In this document: positions 1 through 5,500 of the stretch, piece by piece
How the letters are laid out: the number at the start of each line of letters is the position of its first letter
How positions within the stretch are numbered: the first letter of the stretch is position 1
Assembly (NCBI GenBank): GCA_043744615.1
Contig: JAYTUJ010000040.1
Coordinates: 1 to 5,754 of the forward strand
From: JAYTUJ01 sp043744615
GTDB taxonomy: Bacteria; Patescibacteriota; Minisyncoccia; Phycocordibacterales; CAIRYW01
Direction of reading: 5' to 3'
Length of the DNA: 5,754 bases
Translations under genes and position numbers: made by a program
The notes under the pieces: generated by a model
The model's input: only the letters and a program-made list of their open reading frames with translations
The model's database searches: none
What the model was told of the DNA's origin: nothing

Positions 1-75
1 ATTTTAACGGGAAAACAAATAGAAAAAGATATGTTTGAAAATTTAGTTCGACCAAAACCAATATTAGAAATATGA
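1..75 (+). CDS. C-terminal end of an unidentified protein (5' truncated by window edge)
   Basis: Frame 1 is open from the first base to a TGA at 73-75 and gives 24 residues ending in ...RPKPILEI. The stop overlaps the ATG of the next gene in an ATGA arrangement, which is typical of translationally coupled genes in one operon and is the main reason to believe this is a real gene end. The fragment is too short to name a family. Its position before an ATP-grasp ligase suggests a partner in the same pathway, but that is inference. Its use of TGA as a stop also argues against a genetic code in which UGA encodes glycine. Confidence 0.6.
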   Translation: MLTGKQIEKDMFENLVRPKPILEI

Positions 76-1316
76 AAGATGTAGAAATAAAAAAGAAAAT
101 AAAAAATAAGAAACAACAATGTTTGTATTGTGGTTTAAATCCGACACCACATGCTTTTGGATGGTTCGGTAATACAATGGGAATTATTTTGGATCCGATG
201 ACACGATGGAGTTCTCGAAGTTTTATGGGTCGTCTTATCAATCGTGTGCTCGACAAGATTCAGTTTCCAATGCTTTGGTTTTTTGAATTAATTCGTGTGG
301 TCAAATGGCATTCTGATATTGAAGATGTTCCCATTGGACGTGCAAAGGTATTGTGGCAAGATGCTCAAAAAAGAAATATACCAATTTGGGGAATGATTGT
401 ATTTGGAAAGTGTGTCGACGTCTACAAGGCAGAGGTTAACGGAAGAAAAATTATTTTTGAAGGATTACCCCGAATTACGAGTAGTGCCGAATCATGGATG
501 GATGATAAGTCTTTACTCAAAAAACTTTTTTTAAAAAATCGAATACCTGTTGCTCGAGGTGGTTCGTTTGCAACATTTCGTGGTGCATGCAAAGCATTTC
601 GAAATATTTCAAAACCAGTTATTGTAAAACCTCGACTTGGTTCACGAGGACGACATACAATTACATATATTTATACGCAAGAAGAATTTAAAACAGCTTT
701 TAAGATTGCACAACAACTTGGTCAATGGGTTGTTGTCGAAGAACATTTAATAGGAAGTGTATATCGAGGAACTTTAATAGATGGAATTCTTCGGGGTGTA
801 TTACGAGGTGATCCGCCACGAATTACTGGCGATGGAAAAAAGACAATAAAAGAATTGGTAGAATATCGAAATAAACATAAGCCAAATTCTAAAGTAGGCG
901 ATATCGTGATTGATCAAAAAATGGAAGAATTTTTGGCTCGAAATAAATATACAGTAAATTCTATTCTTGAAAAAGATACACAAATTGATGTTACTGAAAA
1001 GATTGGGTTAGCTGTTGGTGGTAATGCTGTTGATGTGACTGATCAAACACATCCAGAAATTAAACAAACACTCGAAAAGGCTGCACAAATTTTGGGTGAT
1101 AAATTAGTTGGTTTTGATTTTATTATTCCTGACGAAACTAAATCTCCTACGGAACAAAAGTGGGGTATTATTGAAGCAAACAGTATGCCGTTTATCGACC
1201 TTCATTATGATCCTGTTGGTGGAGGAAAAACTCGAAACATCGCAGAACATATTTGGAATATTTGGTTTGAAGAAGATCCATATAAGCCAATGAAACCATA
1301 CACCGAATTTAAATAA
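72..1316 (+). CDS. Stand-alone ATP-grasp ligase, similar to the ATP-grasp part of cyanophycin synthetase
   Basis: Predicted cytoplasmic ATP-dependent carboxylate-amine ligase of 414 residues; the substrate is unknown. The ATP-grasp fold spans roughly residues 145-400. Visible landmarks are the ATP-binding lysine and glycine-rich loop KPRLGSRGR (186-194), the adenine-side strand VVVEEHLIG (220-228), GDPPRITGDG (246-255), GGNAVDVTD (316-324), GFDFI (347-351), and the metal-binding strand IIEANSMP (366-373) with E368 and N370. The order and wording of these blocks match the ATP-grasp region of cyanophycin synthetases. The Mur-ligase half of those roughly 870-residue enzymes is missing, so this protein is unlikely to make cyanophycin alone. 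The N-terminal 140 residues are not recognised; they contain one CxxC (C17, C20) and a hydrophobic stretch near 66-77. The start is the ATG overlapping the previous stop (ATGA), with no clear Shine-Dalgarno sequence, which suggests translational coupling. A RimK-like amino-acid ligase role is an alternative. Confidence 0.85.
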   Translation: MKDVEIKKKIKNKKQQCLYCGLNPTPHAFGWFGNTMGIILDPMTRWSSRSFMGRLINRVLDKIQFPMLWFFELIRVVKWHSDIEDVPIGRAKVLWQDAQKRNIPIWGMIVFGKCVDVYKAEVNGRKIIFEGLPRITSSAESWMDDKSLLKKLFLKNRIPVARGGSFATFRGACKAFRNISKPVIVKPRLGSRGRHTITYIYTQEEFKTAFKIAQQLGQWVVVEEHLIGSVYRGTLIDGILRGVLRGDPPRITGDGKKTIKELVEYRNKHKPNSKVGDIVIDQKMEEFLARNKYTVNSILEKDTQIDVTEKIGLAVGGNAVDVTDQTHPEIKQTLEKAAQILGDKLVGFDFIIPDETKSPTEQKWGIIEANSMPFIDLHYDPVGGGKTRNIAEHIWNIWFEEDPYKPMKPYTEFK

Positions 1317-1320
1317 TTAA

Positions 1321-1326
1321 TATAAT
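1321..1326 (+). promoter_or_regulatory. Candidate -10 box (TATAAT) for a leaderless msrB transcript
   Basis: A consensus TATAAT sits in the 16-base gap after the ATP-grasp gene and ends six bases before the msrB ATG (1333). RNA polymerase would then start at or next to the A of the start codon, giving a leaderless mRNA. No convincing -35 hexamer lies 16-18 bases upstream, and the surroundings are very AT-rich, so chance is possible. The same geometry recurs before the gene at 3137, which raises its credibility. Confidence 0.4.
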
Positions 1327-1332
1327 TAACGT

Positions 1333-1734
1333 ATGAATAATTTACAAAACGATTTTAATAAAACAGAGGAAGAGTTAAAAAAAGAACTCGATGCAAAAAC
1401 ATTTGAAGTTGCTCGAAATAAGGGAACCGAAATGCCGTTTTCTGGTGAATATGTTCATACAAAAGAAAAAGGAAAGTATGCTTGTAAAGTTTGTGGGCAA
1501 ATGCTTTTTGCCTCTGATACTAAATTTGATTCAGGTACTGGTTGGCCAAGTTTTGATAATGCAGTTGAGGGAAGTGTAAAACATATTGATGATACGAGTC
1601 ATGCAATGCGACGAACAGAAGTTGTGTGTAGTCGTTGTGATTCACATCTTGGACATGTATTTAATGATGGTCCAACTGAAACAGGAAAACGATATTGTAT
1701 GAATTCGGTTTGTTTAGATTTACAAAAAGAATAA
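1333..1734 (+). CDS. msrB: Peptide-methionine (R)-S-oxide reductase, MsrB
   Basis: Cytoplasmic repair enzyme that reduces the R epimer of methionine sulfoxide in proteins and free methionine, normally using thioredoxin. At 133 residues it is a complete single-domain MsrB of usual size. Two CxxC pairs (C51/C54 and C99/C102) form the structural zinc site. KFDSGTGWPSF (64-74) gives the active-site tryptophan W71, and RCDSHLGHVFNDGP (101-114) gives the conserved histidines H105 and H108. RYCMNS (120-125) carries the catalytic cysteine C122. The resolving-cysteine position seen before GWPSF in some MsrBs is threonine here (T69); an extra cysteine, C127, lies five residues after the catalytic one. 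The gene follows the ATP-grasp gene by 16 bases and precedes murI by 10. No Shine-Dalgarno sequence precedes the ATG; a TATAAT six bases upstream suggests a leaderless message. No MsrA partner is visible in the window. Confidence 0.97.
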   Translation: MNNLQNDFNKTEEELKKELDAKTFEVARNKGTEMPFSGEYVHTKEKGKYACKVCGQMLFASDTKFDSGTGWPSFDNAVEGSVKHIDDTSHAMRRTEVVCSRCDSHLGHVFNDGPTETGKRYCMNSVCLDLQKE

Positions 1735-1744
1735 TATTTTTTGG

Positions 1745-2635
1745 ATGGATATAGAAGGACAAAAAATAAATAACACAGCCAACATGCGAAAAATTGGCAT
1801 TTTTGATTCTGGTTTCGGAGGACTTTCGATTTTGAAAGAAATTGTTAAGAAGTTGCCAGAATATGAATATGTATATTTAGGTGACACAGCGCGAGCTCCA
1901 TACGGAACACGAGATCAAAAAACAATTTATGAATTTACGTGCCAAGGAATTGATTTTTTGTTTGCACAAGGAGCAGAACTAATTATTCTTGCGTGTAACA
2001 CTGCTTCGAGTGAGGCGTTGCGAAAAATTCAACAAGAATATGTGCCTCAAAAATATCCAGAAAAAACTTTTGGGCATGTTAAAAAAGTTTTAGGTGTGAT
2101 TATTCCAACTGCAGAATATGCCGTTACGGTTACAAAAAATAAACATATTGGTGTACTCGCAACTGAGGCAACGGTTCGTTCGGGTTCATTTGAAAGAGAA
2201 ATACAAAAACTTGACCCTTCTATTATTGTTTCAAGTTTAGCTGCTCCATTACTTGTTTCAATTATTGAAGAAGGTAAGCATAGTACTGAAATCGCTGAAC
2301 AAGCAGTTAAAAAATACGTTTCAGAAATTTTTACAAATACACAGAATGGAAAGCGTGTAGATACTTTAATTTTAGGTTGCACGCATTACGAGTTAATAAA
2401 AAGTTTAATAGAAAAGTTTGTAGGTTTAGATGTTCAAGTTCTTTGTGAAGGAAGTATTGTTGCCGAAAAATTAGATCAATACATAAAAAAACATACTGAA
2501 TTACATTTATTTTTTGCGCAAGATATTGATACAAAAGTTTGTTTTTTTACAACAGGGCTCGAAGAAAAGTTTAATACATTAGGACAGGTTTTTTTTGGAA
2601 AACCAGTGTGTTGTAAGACAATTCGATTAAGTTAA
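1745..2635 (+). CDS. murI: Glutamate racemase, MurI
   Basis: Cytoplasmic, cofactor-independent racemase converting L-glutamate to D-glutamate, which MurD adds to the peptidoglycan stem. Both halves of the two-cysteine active site are present: IGIFDSGFGG (17-26) with D21 and S22, GDTARAPYG (46-54), ACNTAS (83-88) with catalytic C84, and GCTHYE (211-216) with catalytic C212 and H214. The length of 296 is somewhat above the usual 260-285. Part of the excess is a 13-residue N-terminal lead: the family normally begins just before IGIFDSG, so ATG 1784 (M14) is a plausible true start. Neither ATG has a Shine-Dalgarno sequence. ATG 1745 is retained because it lies only 10 bases after msrB, with a weak -10-like TAATAT at 1732-1737. 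The gene is probably co-transcribed with msrB. No intrinsic terminator follows; the rnpB promoter begins eight bases after the stop. Confidence 0.97.
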   Translation: MDIEGQKINNTANMRKIGIFDSGFGGLSILKEIVKKLPEYEYVYLGDTARAPYGTRDQKTIYEFTCQGIDFLFAQGAELIILACNTASSEALRKIQQEYVPQKYPEKTFGHVKKVLGVIIPTAEYAVTVTKNKHIGVLATEATVRSGSFEREIQKLDPSIIVSSLAAPLLVSIIEEGKHSTEIAEQAVKKYVSEIFTNTQNGKRVDTLILGCTHYELIKSLIEKFVGLDVQVLCEGSIVAEKLDQYIKKHTELHLFFAQDIDTKVCFFTTGLEEKFNTLGQVFFGKPVCCKTIRLS

Positions 2636-2655
2636 TTAAAGCTTTAAACTAAAGC
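2636..2655. repeat. Overlapping palindromes between murI and rnpB
   Basis: TTAAAGCTTTAA (2636-2647) is a perfect 12-bp palindrome directly after the murI stop. It overlaps a second inverted repeat, GCTTTA (2641-2646), AAC, TAAAGC (2650-2655). The pair covers the putative -35 region of rnpB. With no following T-run they are poor terminator candidates. They could be an operator-like site or simply a result of AT-rich composition. Confidence 0.35.
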
Positions 2656-2671
2656 CAAATTAAGCTATACT
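2643..2671 (+). promoter_or_regulatory. Promoter of the RNase P RNA gene
   Basis: A -35-like TTTAAA (2643-2648, four of six matches to TTGACA) is followed by a 17-base spacer and a -10 box TATACT (2666-2671, five of six matches to TATAAT). The predicted start, six or seven bases beyond the -10 box (around A2677 or A2678), falls exactly where the 5' strand of RNase P helix P1 begins. The agreement between promoter and RNA structure makes this the best-supported promoter in the window. Confidence 0.75.
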
Positions 2672-2677
2672 GCAAGA

Positions 2678-3074
2678 ACCTTTTGTTAGACAATCGCTGT
2701 ATGTGTTGTGCTTGCATGATGTATATAGAGGAAAGTCCGAACACTTGCCGAAAAGCTTTGCTTTTCGGCAGTAGGGTAGCGGGTAACGCCCGTCCAGGGA
2801 AACTGAGAGGTGCGAACAGAGACGCTTTAATCCGAAAGGAAAAAAGTATTTGCACTTTGACGCTTGCGTCAAAGTGGGGATAAATCCGAAGTAAACATTG
2901 CGAGCTTCGGGGTGCAACGGCAAAATCCTTACCCAAGTGCAAGGTCGTGCTTTTGTGGTTTACCACAAAAGAGTGCCGCTTGAGGTACGTAGTAATACGT
3001 ATCCCAGATTAATGGTTGTCATTTTTATATTCGAAAGTTTATAAGAATACAGAATTCGGCTTATCGACAGAAGG
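2678..3074 (+). ncRNA. rnpB: RNase P RNA, bacterial type-A-like
   Basis: Catalytic RNA that removes 5' leaders from pre-tRNAs. The conserved core is clear: GAGGAAAGTCC (2728-2738) and ACAGAATTCGGCTTA (3049-3063) are the two strands around P4, and GTGCGAACAGAGAC (2810-2823) and AGTGCAAGG (2936-2944) match other conserved segments. Helices I could pair by eye are P1 (CCTTTTGT 2679-2686 with ACAGAAGG 3067-3074), P2 (GACAATC 2689-2695 with GGTTGTC 3014-3020), P9 (CGGG 2780-2783 with CCCG 2789-2792), a P12-like 10-bp hairpin with CUUG loop (2853-2876), a 9-bp hairpin at 2950-2971 in the P16/P17 area, P18 with a GUAA tetraloop (2984-3004), and P19 (3021-3029 with 3040-3048). P16/P17-like, P18 and P19 elements favour type A over type B. 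Oddities are an extra 11-bp hairpin (2746-2770), one short hairpin where P13 and P14 would lie, and GGC instead of GGU in the CCA-binding loop. The ends are set by P1 and the flanking promoter and terminator, to within a few bases. Confidence 0.97.
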
Positions 3075-3099
3075 AAACCGAGCTTCGGCTCGGTTTTTT
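3075..3099 (+). terminator. Intrinsic terminator of rnpB
   Basis: A perfect 9-bp stem, AAACCGAGC (3075-3083) and GCTCGGTTT (3088-3096), is capped by a stable TTCG tetraloop (3084-3087). It runs into a T-rich tract (3094-3099, then A and TTTTT to 3105). It begins right after the 3' strand of P1, so it defines the primary 3' end of RNase P RNA, which would be trimmed to about 3074. It also separates rnpB from the downstream gene. Confidence 0.93.
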
Positions 3100-3114
3100 A
3101 TTTTTAATTTAAAG

Positions 3115-3139
3115 CATTCTTCGTTATAATAGAAGAATG
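3115..3139. repeat. 8-bp inverted repeat enclosing the -10 box and ending on the start codon
   Basis: CATTCTTC (3115-3122) and GAAGAATG (3132-3139) are perfect reverse complements separated by nine bases that contain TATAAT. The right arm ends with the ATG of the membrane-protein gene. As DNA this could be an operator. As RNA it would form a hairpin burying the start codon, but only in transcripts reading through from upstream. A chance origin in AT-rich sequence cannot be excluded. Confidence 0.5.
3125..3130 (+). promoter_or_regulatory. -10 box (TATAAT) predicting a leaderless transcript of the membrane-protein gene
   Basis: A perfect TATAAT lies between the rnpB terminator and the next gene and ends six bases before its ATG (3137). 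A new promoter is expected here because the strong terminator cuts off upstream transcription. The start site would fall at about the A of the ATG, so the mRNA would have essentially no 5' leader. The -35 area (around 3101-3108, T/A-rich) shows only a weak match. The arrangement is identical to that before msrB. Confidence 0.6.
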
Positions 3140-5497
3140 AAAAATATACGTTTACTAAATTTTATAAAAATTATCGATACTATCAATTATTGGCTTTTTG
3201 TAGCGCTTGTATTTTCTACTCCTCTTTTTTTTCTACCCACAACTTTTTTTTCAGTTTTCGTAGGAAAACAAATATTAACTATCTTAATTGCAAGTGTAAT
3301 TATAATTCTTTGGATTATTGCACGATTGATTGACGGCATGTTTATACTTCCTCGAAAAGGAATCACTTTTTCGATTTTAGCTTTTGTACTTGTATACGGT
3401 ATTTCTTCATATTTCAGTACACAATCAATGGTTTCTTTTTCAGGTCAATTTTTCGAGTCAGACACTTTTGTTTTTATATATTTACTTTCAGCACTTTTTC
3501 TTATTTTACCTTCATATCTTCATAACGAAAAAAGACTTCGATATATTAGCTATGCAATTATATCTTCAATAACAATTCTTGATATATTTCATCTCGGAAG
3601 AATATTTTTTAATGGTTCTACATTAACTATTGTAGGTAAGTGGAATGATTTTTCAATCCTCTCGGCAACATCTCTTTTGCTTGTTCTTGGTTTTATGTCG
3701 ATTCGTTCGAGTGTGCATTCTAAAAAAAGAAATTTATTTTTAAATATTTTCGGAACTATAAACTTAATCGCTGTTTGCCTCTCTAACTTTTTATTTGTAT
3801 GGGTAGTACTCGCACTGCTGAGTACTTCTTTTGTTATATTGATTGGATATAGAAACAAAAAAAATATTCTTTCATCACAACATCATGCAGGTCATGTTTC
3901 TGGACAAGGTCCTTTTGTAACTCAAATTCTTTCTTCATATTTTCCTCGACAAATTTCAGTGCTTGCGATTGTCACTGTTCTTGTTTCTGTATTATTCAGT
4001 ATTGATCAAATTATTCCTTATGTTGTAAAAACTTCTACAAATACAACACAAACATTTCCAATCACATCAAATTTTATTTCAAATACATTTAAAGTAAGTA
4101 ATGTTGAGGCTGTTCCAACAATAAAAACAGGAATTCAAGTTGCTTCAGACGTTATGGGTATTAATGTAAAAAATGCTTTAATCGGTATTGGTCCACATCG
4201 TTTTTTTACAATTTGGCAATCGTTTAAACCAAAAGAAGTAAACCTTCATCCTGTTTTTTGGAATGTCGATTATTCATTTAGTTCAAGTTGGTTGTTAACT
4301 ATTCCAGTTACTACTGGTGCAATAGGATTCGGTTTTTTGTTGATTGTAATCGCATTGTACGTATACAGAATATCTTCAGCCTATATTAAATTACATACAG
4401 AAAAAGGTACTCAGGTAAGACCTTACATCTTTTCTTTTTTGTTTATAGGAATATTTACTTGTATATATATTCCAAGTGAATTTGTTCTTGTTATCACTGT
4501 TGTACTAGGAGCGCTTTTGTTAGCAGTGTCTCATATGCAAACTGGAACATTTATAAGAACTTACAATATGCTTGCTTCGCGTACACGAGGTATTATTATT
4601 TGTATTATTTTATTTTTACTTCTTATCTCTAATCTTTATTTAGTTTGGTTTCTTTCAAACAAAACAACGGCAGTTATAAAAGCACAACAAGGTTATGAAC
4701 TTGCTTCAACACAAAAAGATCTTACAAAAGCAGAGTCACTTGCTATTGAAGCAGCTACACTTGATATGCAAGATTCGTATGTTCGATTGCTTTCACAAAT
4801 TAATCTTGCCCAGGCAAGCACGCTTATAAAAAGTTTTAATAATACAGGTTCTGCAACACTTGCTACATCATCTCGACAAAAAGTCGTAGATACTGTTAAA
4901 AATGCAATCGGAAATTCTTTTTTGGCAACAAAAATTGATCCTTTAAATTATCAAAACTGGCTCAATGTAGGTGCTCTTTGTGAAGGATTATTAGGACTAG
5001 ATAAAACAGTAAAAGATTTTCACGATTGTGCAGAAGTTGGATATAAAAATTCTATTATAACGGCAACGCACGATCCTTTTCTTGATCTTACACTTGCTCG
5101 ATTTTATAGATCAGTAGGTGATATTACCAAGGCAGAATCGTACGGACTTGATGCTCTTGATCTAAAACAAAATTATGTTGAAGATCTTGTTTTTTTAGGT
5201 GACATTAGTATTGAACAAAAAAAATATGATTTAGGAATAAACTATTTAAGTGATGCTGTGGCAGCAAGTGCTGGAAATCCCCAAGTGTTGTATGTGTATG
5301 CACGTGCGCTATATATTCGTGGTGGGGAAGCAGATAAAATAAAAGCCATTAGTATTTTACAATATCTTGCAGATAGTTTTCCTAAGAATGAAGAAATAAA
5401 AACAGTTTTAGAACAAATAAAAACTTCTACGACGGCTACTAATGCATCATCTTCTGTTAAAACTATTGAAAGTAAAAAGGTGAATGTAAAAAAATAA
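3137..5497 (+). CDS. Polytopic membrane protein: O-antigen-ligase-like core fused to TPR domain
   Basis: A 786-residue inner-membrane protein. I count about 11-12 hydrophobic segments by eye, near residues 17-34, 40-63, 75-93, 110-127, 136-154, 172-188, 203-236 (perhaps two), 273-293, 384-409, 430-446, 448-466 and 485-506. The segment ALIGIGPHRFF (347-357) followed by ...FKP, a long loop with H371 and W375 and then TTGAIGFGF (392-400) resembles the Wzy/WaaL/PglL signature region of lipid-linked glycan ligases and polymerases. Residues about 515-765 are soluble, alpha-helical and TPR-like, with repeats best seen near 604-637, 648-680, 681-714 and 715-749. A Ser/Thr- and Lys-rich tail follows. 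The TPR part probably faces outside and may hold an acceptor protein or glycan, which is inference. murJ starts three bases after the stop, pointing to an envelope operon. The ATG lies directly after a -10 box, with no Shine-Dalgarno sequence. Glycan ligase, polymerase or O-oligosaccharyltransferase cannot be told apart from sequence alone. Confidence 0.8.
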   Translation: MKNIRLLNFIKIIDTINYWLFVALVFSTPLFFLPTTFFSVFVGKQILTILIASVIIILWIIARLIDGMFILPRKGITFSILAFVLVYGISSYFSTQSMVSFSGQFFESDTFVFIYLLSALFLILPSYLHNEKRLRYISYAIISSITILDIFHLGRIFFNGSTLTIVGKWNDFSILSATSLLLVLGFMSIRSSVHSKKRNLFLNIFGTINLIAVCLSNFLFVWVVLALLSTSFVILIGYRNKKNILSSQHHAGHVSGQGPFVTQILSSYFPRQISVLAIVTVLVSVLFSIDQIIPYVVKTSTNTTQTFPITSNFISNTFKVSNVEAVPTIKTGIQVASDVMGINVKNALIGIGPHRFFTIWQSFKPKEVNLHPVFWNVDYSFSSSWLLTIPVTTGAIGFGFLLIVIALYVYRISSAYIKLHTEKGTQVRPYIFSFLFIGIFTCIYIPSEFVLVITVVLGALLLAVSHMQTGTFIRTYNMLASRTRGIIICIILFLLLISNLYLVWFLSNKTTAVIKAQQGYELASTQKDLTKAESLAIEAATLDMQDSYVRLLSQINLAQASTLIKSFNNTGSATLATSSRQKVVDTVKNAIGNSFLATKIDPLNYQNWLNVGALCEGLLGLDKTVKDFHDCAEVGYKNSIITATHDPFLDLTLARFYRSVGDITKAESYGLDALDLKQNYVEDLVFLGDISIEQKKYDLGINYLSDAVAASAGNPQVLYVYARALYIRGGEADKIKAISILQYLADSFPKNEEIKTVLEQIKTSTTATNASSSVKTIESKKVNVKK

Positions 5498-5500
5498 TTC

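Noticed and set aside
801..983. Antisense open frame inside the ATP-grasp gene
   Set aside because: It lies wholly within a well-supported gene, has low-complexity composition, and shows no start signal.
2047..2534. Antisense open frames inside murI
   Set aside because: They mirror murI coding sequence; catalytic motifs on the + strand leave no doubt which strand is read.
2636..2655. Palindromes after murI considered as a terminator
   Set aside because: The stems are short and AT-rich with no U-tract, and they overlap the -35 region of the rnpB promoter.
2735..2962. P6 pseudoknot of RNase P RNA between about 2738-2743 and the loop near 2957-2962
   Set aside because: Only a weak four-base pairing with a wobble can be drawn, and it would open the 9-bp hairpin. 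The evidence is not enough to claim the helix is present or to assert its loss.
2649..2966. Open frames on both strands across 2649-2966
   Set aside because: They lie over the RNase P RNA, whose conserved blocks and helices explain the sequence. The translated products show no family resemblance.
2746..2971. Three long perfect hairpins (2746-2770, 2853-2876, 2950-2971) considered as terminators or mobile-element ends
   Set aside because: None is followed by a T-run, and all fit as stems within the RNase P RNA. No transposase or flanking duplication is present.
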